A DNA stretch of 21,836 nucleotides from Bacteroidota bacterium (GTDB lineage: Bacteria > Bacteroidota > Bacteroidia > Flavobacteriales > Weeksellaceae): positions 1-21,836 of the forward strand of contig JAEZWE010000226.1 in the NCBI GenBank assembly GCA_023420435.1. The letters run 5' to 3'. Below, one piece after another: positions 7,938 to 16,569 of this stretch. The translations under genes were made by a program, and so were the position numbers. Position 1 is the first letter of the stretch, and every line of letters begins with the position of its first letter. A model generated the notes under the pieces. The model had not been told where the DNA came from, did no database searches, and saw nothing but the letters and a program-made list of their open reading frames with translations.

Positions 7938-8978
7938 TTAATCTTTAAAAACTTGGTTTTCTTGTTCCTGAACCCGAATAAATGTAGTTCTTTTGGACAG
8001 TTCTCGCAACTCTGAAGCGCCAACATAAGTACAGGTTGATCTTACGCCTCCTAAAATATCTTTCACCGTTTCTGAAACTTTACCTTTGTAGGGAACTTTT
8101 ACGGTTTTTCCTTCAGAAGCACGATATTCTGAAACGCCGCCAGAGTGTTTATCCATAGCTGTTTTAGAACTCATTCCATAAAATAAACGATACATTTTAC
8201 CATTTTCTTCCACCATTTCTCCACCACTTTCATCGTGTCCAGCGAACATACCGCCCAACATTACAAAATCGGCTCCTCCTCCAAAAGCTTTGGCAACATC
8301 ACCGGGAACTTTACAGCCACCATCTCCAATAATGTGTCCTCCTAAACCATGAGCAGCATCTGCACATTCAATAATCGCGGAAAGTTGGGGATAACCAACA
8401 CCGGTTTTTACTCTTGTTGTGCAAACAGAGCCGGGTCCAATTCCAACTTTGATGATATCTGCACCAGCAAGAATTAGCTCTTCCACCATTTCGCCGGTAA
8501 CAACATTTCCTGCAATAATAGTTTTATCTGGAAAATTTTTACGGATTTTTTTTACAAATTCTACAAAATGTTCAGAATATCCATTAGCAACATCAATACA
8601 TAGAAATTCTATTTTCGGATGTTTTGAAATAATATTTTTAATTTTTTCTTCATCCTGATTTCCCGTTCCAGTGCTTAAACAGATGTACTGATGAATTTCC
8701 TCATGTTGAGATTTTAGAAATTCTGTCCATTCTTCTTCAGAATAATGCTTGTGAACAGCGGTAATTATTTTTTCTTCAGCTAAAGCAACCGCCATTTCGA
8801 AAGTTCCTACCGTATCCATATTTGCCGCAATAATGGGAACTCCAGTCCATGATTTTTGGGAATTTCTAAACTTGAAAGTTCGTTCAAGACTTACTTGTGA
8901 TCTGGATTTTAAAGTGGATCTTTTTGGACGAAACATCACATCTTTAAAACCTAATTTGATATCGTATTCTATTCTCAT
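7938..8978 (-). CDS. guaC: GMP reductase
   Basis: Converts GMP to IMP plus ammonia with NADPH, linking guanine to adenine nucleotide pools. 346 residues, closely matching the E. coli-type GuaC in length and motif order. MRIEYDIKLGFKDV opens the protein and IIAANMDTVGTF is at 49-60. The catalytic loop GPGSVCTTR has the nucleophile C186, GDGGC and FVMLGGMFAGH form the phosphate-binding region, FYGMSS follows, and the end is RTTFIRVQEQEN. It lacks a CBS insertion, and SVCTTR rather than the IMPDH-type loop separates it from GuaB. Third gene of surE > DUF4256 > guaC, six bases after the DUF4256 gene, ending at a shared terminator. Confidence 0.96.
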   Translation of the reverse strand: MRIEYDIKLGFKDVMFRPKRSTLKSRSQVSLERTFKFRNSQKSWTGVPIIAANMDTVGTFEMAVALAEEKIITAVHKHYSEEEWTEFLKSQHEEIHQYICLSTGTGNQDEEKIKNIISKHPKIEFLCIDVANGYSEHFVEFVKKIRKNFPDKTIIAGNVVTGEMVEELILAGADIIKVGIGPGSVCTTRVKTGVGYPQLSAIIECADAAHGLGGHIIGDGGCKVPGDVAKAFGGGADFVMLGGMFAGHDESGGEMVEENGKMYRLFYGMSSKTAMDKHSGGVSEYRASEGKTVKVPYKGKVSETVKDILGGVRSTCTYVGASELRELSKRTTFIRVQEQENQVFKD

Positions 8979-8984
8979 TCTTAA

Positions 8985-9539
8985 TTATAATTTAATCAAT
9001 CCACGAAAACCTCTTGCTGCGTAATAAGATTCTGCACCATTATGATACGTAAAAACGGTATCAAATCTTCTGTCGCAAAACAATGCTCCACCTAATTTTC
9101 TAATTTTTTCCGGCGTTAAAATCCAACAGGATGTTTTTAAATCAAAATTTCCCAATTCCTGAAGTTTTCTATATTTTTCTTCGTCTAATATTTCTATCCC
9201 TATTTCTTTTGCAAAATCGATAGCTGTATTTTCCGGTTTATGTTCTTTTCTTTTTTCCCACGCTTCTCGGTCATAACAAAAACTTCGTCTTCCTTTTGGA
9301 CTTTCTGTTGAGCAATCAACAAAGCAAATTTCTTTTGAGTTTTTATCGAAAATTACCACATCTGGTTCTCCTCCAGATTCTTCCATTTTGTCCAAAATTT
9401 CTAGTTTTTCTTGATTTTTTTCTAATTTTTGTAAAATTTCAGACCATTTTATGCCCAAATGACGGTTTTCATTTTCAAGAAATCTTTTTTCTAAAATAGA
9501 CAATAATTCATCAAAATTTTTGGATTTTTCTTTTGCCAT
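8985..9539 (-). CDS. DUF4256 family protein
   Basis: 184-residue soluble protein, recognised as DUF4256 by its conserved core: GGEPDVV (56-62), DCSTESPKGRRSFCYDRE, RKEHKPENTAID, GNFDLKTSCW, RKLGGALFCDRR, and the end YHNGAESYYAARGFRG. These blocks are highly conserved in the family, but no biochemical role is known to me. Conserved Asp, Glu, Arg and His residues make an enzyme plausible; this is inference only. It sits between surE (13 bp gap) and guaC (6 bp gap) on the same strand, so it is almost certainly co-transcribed with two nucleotide-metabolism genes. Confidence 0.88.
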   Translation of the reverse strand: MAKEKSKNFDELLSILEKRFLENENRHLGIKWSEILQKLEKNQEKLEILDKMEESGGEPDVVIFDKNSKEICFVDCSTESPKGRRSFCYDREAWEKRKEHKPENTAIDFAKEIGIEILDEEKYRKLQELGNFDLKTSCWILTPEKIRKLGGALFCDRRFDTVFTYHNGAESYYAARGFRGLIKL

Positions 9540-9552
9540 GGATTTATCCTTT

Positions 9553-10320
9553 TTAAGAATTTAAAACTTCACCTAATGAAGCTATATATTCATGGGCTGT
9601 TAAATCGAACTTTACCGGAACCACTGATATGTAACCTTCAGCAAGCGCTACTTCATCAGCATTTGGACTATTGTCCATGTTATTAAAATATCCGGTCAAC
9701 CAAAAATATTTTTTTCCGTGAGGATTGATGCGTTCATCAAAACTTTCTTCCCATTTTGCATCAGCTTGTTTGCAAACCCGGATTCCTTTAATTTCATTTT
9801 TTTTAAGTTTTGGAATGTTTACATTCAAAACAATTCCTTTTGGAAGCGGATTTTGCAGCACTTTTTTTACAATTTGCTGGATAAATTCCTTAGCCTGACT
9901 AAAATCGGCGTCCCAACTAAAATCCGCCAAAGAAAAACCAATCGATTGTAATCCTTCAACACCGGCTTCTACCGCAGCAGACATGGTTCCGGAATAGATG
10001 ACATTAATGGATGAATTGGATCCGTGATTAATTCCTGAAACAACCAAATCCGGTTTTCTGGTGAGAATTTTATCTAGTGCAAATTTCACACAATCTACAG
10101 GAGTTCCACTTAAAGAATAATCTTTTTGTGATCCTTCCAAATTTATTTCTTCAAAAGTAAGGGTTGAATTAATGGTTATAGCGTGTCCTTTTCCACTTTG
10201 TGGAGAATTGGGAGCCACCACAACAACCTCACCAATTTCGCTCATGAAATTTACTAAATTCCGAATTCCAGGAGCGGTAATTCCGTCATCATTAGTGACC
10301 AATATTAAGGGTTTTTGCAT
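9553..10320 (-). CDS. surE: 5'/3'-nucleotidase SurE
   Basis: Metal-dependent nucleoside monophosphate phosphatase. 255 residues with the SurE signature at the N-terminus: LVTNDDGITAPGI, with metal ligands D11 and D12, then APNSPQSGKGHAIT with ligand S42, LSGTPVDCVKFAL (70-82), and VSGINHGSN with ligand N98. The later block SGTMSAAVEAG (110-120) is also typical. First gene of the operon with the DUF4256 gene and guaC, which suggests a joint role in purine nucleotide turnover. Confidence 0.95.
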   Translation of the reverse strand: MQKPLILVTNDDGITAPGIRNLVNFMSEIGEVVVVAPNSPQSGKGHAITINSTLTFEEINLEGSQKDYSLSGTPVDCVKFALDKILTRKPDLVVSGINHGSNSSINVIYSGTMSAAVEAGVEGLQSIGFSLADFSWDADFSQAKEFIQQIVKKVLQNPLPKGIVLNVNIPKLKKNEIKGIRVCKQADAKWEESFDERINPHGKKYFWLTGYFNNMDNSPNADEVALAEGYISVVPVKFDLTAHEYIASLGEVLNS

Positions 10321-10338
10321 TATTTAGGTACTTTTTAA

Positions 10339-10346
10339 CAAAAATA
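10339..10346 (-). promoter_or_regulatory. Candidate -7 element for the surE operon
   Basis: Minus-strand TATTTTTG fits TAnnTTTG and lies 18 bp before the surE start. No clear upstream TTG at normal spacing was found. Confidence 0.35.
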
Positions 10347-10353
10347 ATTAAAA

Positions 10354-10387
10354 TTGACATTAAATTGTAAATTAGGTATTAAATTTG
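10354..10387 (+). promoter_or_regulatory. Candidate Bacteroidota-type promoter of the Ctp protease gene
   Basis: TTGAC at 10354-10358 and TAAATTTG at 10380-10387 fit the -33 TTG and -7 TAnnTTTG elements, with 23 nt between them, at the upper limit of the known spacing. The start codon follows 66 bp downstream. In the leader, AAAGCTT (10397-10403) and AAGCTTT (10413-10419) could form a 7-bp hairpin without a T-tract. Confidence 0.5.
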
Positions 10388-10453
10388 ATTTCTAGGAAAG
10401 CTTGTAACAAAAAAGCTTTAATAACAACTTATTTCAAAAATTTTTAAAGAATT

Positions 10454-12574
10454 ATGTTTAATAAATTTAAACTCAATAAATTACTTTTATTCATTCCATT
10501 GCTAAGCTTGATGTTTTGCTTCAATGCTCCCAAAAATGATGATGAAAAAATGCAGACTATTATGGTAAGTGTAAAAAACACTTTATCTTATCTACATTAT
10601 AGCCCAAAACCAATTAATGACGCATATTCTAAAGAGGTTTACAAAAAATATTTTGAAATGGTGGATTCCGGAAAAAGATATTTCCTAAAATCTGACATGG
10701 ATGAATTTGTAAAACATGAAACCAAGTTGGATGATTACCTCAATCAAGGAAATCTTACTTTCTATAAACTTACGGTTGATCGACTTTTTCAGCGGGTTGA
10801 TGAGGTTGACAAAATAACACAGGATATTTTAAGCAAACCCATCAATTTAGATGAAGATGAATCAATCATTTTGGAAACAAAACTGAAAAAAGTTCCTGAA
10901 AATAAACAAGAACAGTACAATGAATGGAAAAAATTCATCAAATACAATATTCTTCAGGAAATTGAAACTCTAAACGCTAAAGAAGAAGCCCAAAAAACAA
11001 AAAAAGATTCTGTAATTAAAAACGGTTTGAAAGACACCATAAAACTCAATATTCTTACCGCCGATGAAAAAAGAATAAAAGCGACTGAGGAAGTAAAAGA
11101 TCTTTTGGGAGAAACATTTACCCGTTTCCAAAAAAGAAAAAAAATGGACTGGTTTTCCGTTTATATGAATGCTTATACTGAGGTTTTTGATCCACACACA
11201 AGCTATTTTTCTCCTCAAAATAAAGACGAATTTGACGTGAATTTTACCGGAAAAGTTATCGGAATTGGCGCCATTATTCAAGAGAAAAAAGGAAATCTTT
11301 ATTTGGGAGCTCTTACCGTTGGTGCGCCAGCTTGGAAATCTAAACAGCTTACCGAAGGAGATAAAATTTTAAAAGTAAAATCCAAACCAAACCAAGAACC
11401 TGTAAATGTTGTAGGAATGCTTTCCAGCGAAGCGGTTCTTTTGATTAGAGGGGAAGAAGGAAGTCCGGTAACATTAACGGTGGAGAAAAAAGATAAAACC
11501 ATTAAGGAAGTTACCATGGTTCGTGAAGAAGTGGCTATGGAAGACACTTATGCAAAAAGTATTATCGTAAATGCTCCAGATGGAAAAAAATATGGATTTA
11601 TTAATCTTCCAGGTTTCAATGCTGAATTTGAAAAAGAAAACGGAAGAAATGCTTCTGATGATATTAAAAATGAATTAATAAAACTGAAAAAACACAACAT
11701 CAACGGTGTTATTTTAGATTTAAGAAACAATGGAGGAGGATCATTAACAGAAGTAGGCGATATCATGGGTCTTTTTATGAATGCAGGACCTTACGTACAA
11801 GTTAAAAACGGAAACGGAAAAATTGAGACGTTGAGAAATAAAACGAACGCACCAATTTGGACAGGTCCTTTAGTAATTATGCAAAACGAACTTTCAGCAT
11901 CTGCTTCAGAAATTCTTGCCGGGGCAATGCAGGATTATGGAAGAGCTTTGGTAATAGGTTCTCCGCAATCTTTTGGTAAAGGAACCGTACAAACTTTTGT
12001 AGATTTAAACCGTTTTTTAAGCACCAATGATGATTTTGGATCTTTGAAATTAACCATTCAAAAATTTTATAAAATTACCGGAGAATCTACCCAAAGAAAG
12101 GGAATTGTTTCCGATGTAGAAATGAAGGATTATTTTACCTATTCGGAAATTGGGGAACGTTTTGATGATTACGCTTTAGCTTGGGATAAAATTTCACCGG
12201 TCGCTTTTGAAACCCTAAATTTGTTTAATGCAGAAGCTTTAAAAGCGAAATCTGCAACTAGAATGGCAAAAAACACCAATTATCAGTTAATGTTGGATGC
12301 CGCAAAATGGAAAGAAAATTTAGATAAAGAAGAATCCATAACCCTTAATCAAACCAAGTTTTTTGAATTGATGAAGCAAAGAAAAGCCCAAATTAAAAAA
12401 TTTGAAGCTTTAGAAAAACTTTCAACAGGTTTGAAGTTTACGGTTTATCCTGAAGATTTAGAGCGCGAGAAAAAAGACGAAGCCTTTAAAAAGAAAACAG
12501 AAAACTGGACCAAAAACCTTTCAAGAGACCTTTATCTTCAAGAAGCGGTAAATATCGTTTCAGATATGATATAA
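10454..12574 (+). CDS. prc: Carboxy-terminal processing protease, S41/Tsp (Prc) type
   Basis: Periplasmic serine protease that trims or degrades proteins from their C-termini. 706 residues, the long Prc/Tsp form. It starts with a signal-like hydrophobic segment (about 9-24). A helical N-terminal domain follows (to about 240), including YTEVFDPHTSYFSP at 241-254. A PDZ domain spans about 260-345 (GIGAIIQ, GDKILKV). The protease core contains GFINLPGF (381-388), LDLRNNGGGSL (421-431) and the catalytic block ELSASASEI. By alignment with E. coli Prc, S483 and K509 (FGKGTVQ) are the Ser-Lys dyad and D494 the accessory Asp. A Tsp C-terminal domain makes up the last 150 residues. C22 is not in a convincing lipobox (L-M-F-C). 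It is followed by a strong terminator. Confidence 0.94.
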   Translation: MFNKFKLNKLLLFIPLLSLMFCFNAPKNDDEKMQTIMVSVKNTLSYLHYSPKPINDAYSKEVYKKYFEMVDSGKRYFLKSDMDEFVKHETKLDDYLNQGNLTFYKLTVDRLFQRVDEVDKITQDILSKPINLDEDESIILETKLKKVPENKQEQYNEWKKFIKYNILQEIETLNAKEEAQKTKKDSVIKNGLKDTIKLNILTADEKRIKATEEVKDLLGETFTRFQKRKKMDWFSVYMNAYTEVFDPHTSYFSPQNKDEFDVNFTGKVIGIGAIIQEKKGNLYLGALTVGAPAWKSKQLTEGDKILKVKSKPNQEPVNVVGMLSSEAVLLIRGEEGSPVTLTVEKKDKTIKEVTMVREEVAMEDTYAKSIIVNAPDGKKYGFINLPGFNAEFEKENGRNASDDIKNELIKLKKHNINGVILDLRNNGGGSLTEVGDIMGLFMNAGPYVQVKNGNGKIETLRNKTNAPIWTGPLVIMQNELSASASEILAGAMQDYGRALVIGSPQSFGKGTVQTFVDLNRFLSTNDDFGSLKLTIQKFYKITGESTQRKGIVSDVEMKDYFTYSEIGERFDDYALAWDKISPVAFETLNLFNAEALKAKSATRMAKNTNYQLMLDAAKWKENLDKEESITLNQTKFFELMKQRKAQIKKFEALEKLSTGLKFTVYPEDLEREKKDEAFKKKTENWTKNLSRDLYLQEAVNIVSDMI

Positions 12575-12591
12575 TTTTTTTCACATTTAAC

Positions 12592-12634
12592 ACCGGAAAA
12601 TGGGCGAATTTCTGTCCAGTTTCCGGTTTTTTTT
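12592..12634 (+). terminator. Intrinsic terminator after the Ctp protease gene
   Basis: ACCGGAAA (12592-12599) pairs with TTTCCGGT (12620-12627). After one mismatch an inner stem TGGGC/GTCCA (12601-12605 with 12614-12618, one G-U) closes an 8-nt loop. An eight-T tract runs 12627-12634. It overlaps an in-frame ATG at 12600 that would otherwise be the longest start of the next gene. Confidence 0.88.
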
Positions 12635-12644
12635 ATTAGGATTT

Positions 12645-13544
12645 ATGAAAGATGATGTTAAAAAACTTACCAATGAGGTAAGTATAACGTTCAAAGATAT
12701 CTTAGAATATAAAATTTTTACCTTAGGAAAATACAGCTTAACGGTTTATGAAATTGCCGCCGCATTAATTTTTATATTGCTGGGTTATTTTGCCGTTTTA
12801 TTGGTGAAAAAGCTAATATATCGTTCAGAAAAACTGGATTTAGGTAAAAAATTCGCTTTTACACAAATTCTGAAATACATCATTTTAATCATCACTTTTT
12901 TTATTGTGATGCGGACTATTGGAGTTAATATTTCTCCTTTATTGGTGGGTTCTGGAGCTATTTTAGTGGGAATTGGTCTTGGCTTACAGAACCTTTTTTT
13001 AGATTTTATTTCCGGAATTATCATTCTCTTAGATCGTACTGTTCGTGTTGGTGATGTGGTAGATGTAGATGGAACGGTAGGACAAGTTCAGGAAATACAA
13101 ATGAGAACCACCACGGTCTTAACCCGCGATAACAAGAATATTATTTTCCCGAATTCGATGCTTACGAAAGATCGGCTGATTAATTTTTCCCATAACGATT
13201 CCAACGCTGTTTTTGATATTGAAGTTGGCGTACATTACGATACCGATATCGATTTTGCAGAAAAACTAATGATGGAAGCTGCATTACAGCATGATGATGT
13301 CATGAAAGAACCGGCTCCTGTTGTTCGTTTAGAGGAATTTGCAGACAGTGCTTTGGTTTTGAAAATGTTTTATACTTCGGAGAATTTATTTAGATCACCC
13401 AGAGTGAAAAGCGATATCAGAAAAGGCATTCTTAAAAAATTTCGAGAAAATCAAATTAATATTCCTTATCCAATAAGAACGTTGGAAATTCCTATGAATT
13501 TTTCAGAAAATGAAGAAAATAAAAATGCCTCACCAAAACAGTAA
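12645..13544 (+). CDS. MscS-family mechanosensitive ion channel
   Basis: Small-conductance channel of the inner membrane that vents solutes under hypo-osmotic stress. 299 residues from the ATG at 12645. It has three predicted membrane helices at about 34-56, 73-92 and 96-129. The third is the Gly/Ala-patterned pore helix (GSGAILVGIGLGLQNLFLD). The MscS beta domain follows, with RVGDVVDVDGTVGQVQEIQ (134-152) and IIFPNSML (166-173), and then the alpha/beta C-terminal domain. The ATG at 12600 was rejected because the 15 codons it adds form the hairpin of the protease terminator. Gene expression therefore needs read-through or a weak promoter inside or just after that terminator; none was recognised. 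Confidence 0.9.
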   Translation: MKDDVKKLTNEVSITFKDILEYKIFTLGKYSLTVYEIAAALIFILLGYFAVLLVKKLIYRSEKLDLGKKFAFTQILKYIILIITFFIVMRTIGVNISPLLVGSGAILVGIGLGLQNLFLDFISGIIILLDRTVRVGDVVDVDGTVGQVQEIQMRTTTVLTRDNKNIIFPNSMLTKDRLINFSHNDSNAVFDIEVGVHYDTDIDFAEKLMMEAALQHDDVMKEPAPVVRLEEFADSALVLKMFYTSENLFRSPRVKSDIRKGILKKFRENQINIPYPIRTLEIPMNFSENEENKNASPKQ

Positions 13545-13550
13545 GGCATT
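13524..13550 (-). terminator. Terminator between mscS and sodC
   Basis: A 7-bp stem AATGCCT/AGGCATT (13524-13530 with 13544-13550) has a 13-nt loop. Read on the minus strand it is followed by a T-rich run (TTTATTTTC), so it mainly serves the sodC gene. It overlaps the mscS stop codon and may also act, more weakly, in the plus direction. Confidence 0.65.
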
Positions 13551-13567
13551 CCTAATATTTTCAAAAA

Positions 13568-14134
13568 TTATTTTATTTCTACACAGCCTACTCTTCCACC
13601 GGCATTTCCTGTTGGTTGCGTTTTAAAATCATCTTTATCAGCGTGGATAATTAAGGTTTTTCCCAAGATATTAGTTGTTGCATCTCCTCCTAAACTCCAT
13701 TTATTAGTACTGAAAGTTAAGGTTGCGTTTCCGTTGTCATCCGCTTCCAAATTTCCGATATCGCCCATGTGATGATGTTCTTCTCCCCATTTTCCGTGGT
13801 CATTTGTTGAAGGATTCCAATGTCCGCCTGCAGAAGAAGCATCAGCCGCAGAACAATCACCAAATTCATGAATATGAACAGCGTGAGTTCCGGGAGTTAA
13901 ATTTTTTGCATCAATAGTCATGCTTACTTCTTCTCCATTTTGTGTAAAAGTTACAGTACCAGATGTTTTAGTATCGCTTTTTGCGGCGATATTATATGTT
14001 TTTGTTCCAGATTTTGGTGTCTCTACATTTTCTTTCGTTGTTAAATCTTCTGAAGAGACCGTTTCATTCGTTTTTTCTTGTTTGCAGGAAATAAGCGAAA
14101 TAGCGATACCTGCCATTAAAAAGTATTTTTTCAT
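13568..14134 (-). CDS. sodC: Cu/Zn superoxide dismutase, lipoprotein
   Basis: Dismutates superoxide outside the cytoplasm. 188 residues with a lipoprotein signal ending in the lipobox L-I-S-C (C17), followed by a Ser/Thr/Glu-rich linker to about residue 45. The metal ligands are complete: copper H87, H89 and H164, bridging H105 (GGHWNP), and zinc H113, H122 and D125 (HHMGD). The disulfide pair is C94 and C184, and the active-site arginine is R181 (GGRVGC). Substitution at these sites is nil, so it should be active. Divergent from the TonB-dependent receptor gene. Its own promoter was not found. Confidence 0.95.
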   Translation of the reverse strand: MKKYFLMAGIAISLISCKQEKTNETVSSEDLTTKENVETPKSGTKTYNIAAKSDTKTSGTVTFTQNGEEVSMTIDAKNLTPGTHAVHIHEFGDCSAADASSAGGHWNPSTNDHGKWGEEHHHMGDIGNLEADDNGNATLTFSTNKWSLGGDATTNILGKTLIIHADKDDFKTQPTGNAGGRVGCVEIK

Positions 14135-14270
14135 AATTAGAATTTGATTTTAAATTTTGGTGATTATAATAAAAACCTAAAGTTATTGCAAAAATTGAAA
14201 AAAGACAAGTTTATGATGACTTAAAAATAAATTTTATTACAAAAAATTAAAATTCTGAAAATGAGCTTAT

Positions 14271-14341
14271 CCCATTCAGTTACTCAAAAATACCATTCGG
14301 TTAAAATTATTTTCTAAGATGATTTGCTGAATCTATATTTG
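14271..14341 (+). promoter_or_regulatory. LytTR-type tandem operator and promoter, site A (receptor gene)
   Basis: Direct repeats CCCATTCAG (14271-14279) and ACCATTCGG (14292-14300) have a 21-bp period and a 13-bp A-rich spacer. The -7 element TATATTTG is at 14334-14341, 33 nt after the second repeat, and no TTG stands at the normal -33 position. The receptor ATG follows 17 bp later. The 9-mers resemble the LytTR-domain consensus [TA][AC][CA]GTTN[AG][TG], with A in place of the G at position 4. The same layout recurs at 16569-16640 and 17375-17445. Confidence 0.8.
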
Positions 14342-14358
14342 ACCTAAATTTATCATCC

Positions 14359-16569
14359 ATGAAAACAACATTTTTAAAATCAATCCAATTTTTCTTTTTC
14401 TTTTGCTTCTCTTTATTTTATTCCCAAATAAAAATTTCCGGAAAAGTAGAATTCCGGAACAAAGGTATAAAAGATGTGAATGTAACATTGAAGAATACTT
14501 ATGATGGTGCAACAACGGATGAAAAAGGAAATTTTAGTTTTGAAACTTCTGAAAAAGGGCAACATATTTTAGTTTTCACTCATCCCAAATATGTAGAAGT
14601 TGAAGAAAAAATCAGCATTAACAATCAAAATATTGAAAAAAACACCATTTTAAAAGAAAGCATCAGCGAAATTGATGCCGTGGTTATTACTGCAGGAGCA
14701 ATTGAAGCTAGCGATAAAAAAAGAGCAACAGCACTTTTAACACCAATTGATATTTATACAACAGCTGGAGCAGATGGTCAAATTTCTGCAGCTTTAAATT
14801 ATTTACCCGGAGTTCAAAAAGTTGGCGAATCTGAAGGTTTATTTATCCGTGGTGGAAGCGGTACAGAATCGAAAATTTTTATGGATGGAAGTTTGGTGAA
14901 CAATTATTTTTCAAATTCAGTTCCCGGGATTGCAGGAAGAGATCGTTTTAATACTTCACTATTTAAAGGAAATATTTTTTCCAGTGGAGGTTATTCTGCA
15001 CTTTATGGACAAGCACTTTCAGGAATTCTTATTTTGGAAAGCGTTGATTTACCGGAAACCAGTTCTTATGATTTTGGAATTTCTCCGCTATTTCTTAGTG
15101 GAGGATTTCAGCAGCTTTCAAAAAATAAAAATGCATCTTTTGGAGCAACAGCTAATTATTTCAATTTAGGATTAGCACAAGAAATTTTTAATTATAATAC
15201 TGATTTTACAAAAGCGCCCAAAGGATTTGGTGGAGATTTTAATGTACGCTTCAAAACAAAAAAAGGAGGATTTTTAAAGTATTACGGAAGCTTTGATGAT
15301 AATAAAATGGCCGTGAAAAATGAGAGTTTAGAACCGGAATTTGATTTTTCAAAAGTTCGGTTAAAGGCGACAAATAACAACCACAATCTTTCATTTAAGC
15401 AGAAATTTGGAAAATATTTATTGAATATAGGTTCTTCTTATTCTTACAATATTTCGGATTTAGGATTTTCCACAATTGAAAATGAGGTGGAATCACCAGT
15501 AAACCAAATGAAAAATGAAGATCATTATATCAATTTCAAAACTGTAGTTGAGCGAAAAATTATGAAAATAAGTGCTGTTAGAGGAGGTTTTGAACTAAAC
15601 AATGCATCCGAGAAAATGAATTTTGGTGGATTTTCTAAAAATTACAAAGATTTGATTTCTTCTGTTTTTGCAGAAACAGATTTGGGTTTAAACAACCGTT
15701 TTTCCACAAAAATTGGGTTAAGAGCCGAAAACTCTTCTTATCTCGAAAAAACCAATATAGCGCCCCGTTTTGCCTTAGCGTACCGAATTTCTTCACAATG
15801 GACAACATCGCTGGCTTATGGTATTTTCTACCAAAATCCTGAAAGCAAATATTTAAATTCTTCCGCGCCGCTTACTTTTCAGAAATCGGAGCATTATATT
15901 TTTCAGCTTCAAAGAAATTCCGATGGAAGAAGCTTGCGAATGGAAGCTTTTTACAAAAATTATGACCAGTTGGTAAAAACTTCAGGAAACCAATATATTC
16001 AAATTGCTGACAATAATTCTGGAAAGGGCTATGGAAAAGGTCTTGAAATTTTTTGGAGAGATCAAAAATCTTTGAAAACTATTGATTATTGGTTAACCTA
16101 TTCTTATTTAGATTCCAAAAGAAATTCCTTGAATTATCCCATCAGTTTACAGCCTAATTTTGCTTCGGAACATACTTTTTCTGCAATTGCCAAAAAATTT
16201 GTTTTGAAATGGAAAACCGGTTTCAATCTTTCTTATACTTACGCAAAAGGACGTCCTTATTATGATATTGTTTCGCAAAAGGGGCAAAATATCATCCGAA
16301 ATGAAGGAAGGCTGAAAGATTATAACGCCCTGAATTTTAGCTTAAATTATCTGCCTAATCTAGGAAAAAAAGATTCTAAAACATTTACAGTGTTAGTCCT
16401 AAGTGTATCCAATGTTTTAGGAAGCAAAAATATCTTTGGCTACAATTTTTCCAATGATGGATTGAGAAGATCAGCAATAGTTCCGCCTGTTAATACTTTT
16501 GTGTTTTTGGGGGCCTTTTTCAGCATTGGTGTAGATAAAACCAACGATGCTATTAACAACAATCTCTAA
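14359..16569 (+). CDS. TonB-dependent outer-membrane receptor with N-terminal carboxypeptidase-regulatory-like domain
   Basis: 736 residues. A signal peptide ends near residue 22 (FYSQ). A CarboxypepD-regulatory-like beta-sandwich spans about 25-100 (ISGKV, GATTDEKGNFSF). A TonB-box-like EIDAVVITAG lies at 104-113. The plug domain is at about 115-235, with LNYLPGVQKVGESEGLFIRGG (in two parts, 147-166) and IFMDG. A beta-barrel ends near VFLGAFFSIGV, with a short polar tail after it. Such receptors import siderophores, vitamins, peptides or sugars using TonB-ExbBD energy; the substrate cannot be read from sequence. No SusD-like gene follows, so it is not a SusCD pair. It is preceded by a LytTR-type operator, and its stop codon touches the next operator, which points to shared control with the downstream kinase-regulator operon. 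Confidence 0.9.
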   Translation: MKTTFLKSIQFFFFFCFSLFYSQIKISGKVEFRNKGIKDVNVTLKNTYDGATTDEKGNFSFETSEKGQHILVFTHPKYVEVEEKISINNQNIEKNTILKESISEIDAVVITAGAIEASDKKRATALLTPIDIYTTAGADGQISAALNYLPGVQKVGESEGLFIRGGSGTESKIFMDGSLVNNYFSNSVPGIAGRDRFNTSLFKGNIFSSGGYSALYGQALSGILILESVDLPETSSYDFGISPLFLSGGFQQLSKNKNASFGATANYFNLGLAQEIFNYNTDFTKAPKGFGGDFNVRFKTKKGGFLKYYGSFDDNKMAVKNESLEPEFDFSKVRLKATNNNHNLSFKQKFGKYLLNIGSSYSYNISDLGFSTIENEVESPVNQMKNEDHYINFKTVVERKIMKISAVRGGFELNNASEKMNFGGFSKNYKDLISSVFAETDLGLNNRFSTKIGLRAENSSYLEKTNIAPRFALAYRISSQWTTSLAYGIFYQNPESKYLNSSAPLTFQKSEHYIFQLQRNSDGRSLRMEAFYKNYDQLVKTSGNQYIQIADNNSGKGYGKGLEIFWRDQKSLKTIDYWLTYSYLDSKRNSLNYPISLQPNFASEHTFSAIAKKFVLKWKTGFNLSYTYAKGRPYYDIVSQKGQNIIRNEGRLKDYNALNFSLNYLPNLGKKDSKTFTVLVLSVSNVLGSKNIFGYNFSNDGLRRSAIVPPVNTFVFLGAFFSIGVDKTNDAINNNL

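Noticed and set aside
12600..12644. N-terminal extension of the MscS channel from ATG 12600
   Set aside because: The codons coincide with the terminator hairpin and T-tract of the upstream protease gene, and the start at 12645 gives a family-typical N-terminus.
14359..16569. SusC-type receptor of a polysaccharide utilisation locus
   Set aside because: There is no SusD-like or glycan-degrading gene nearby, and at 736 residues it is clearly shorter than SusC proteins (about 1000).
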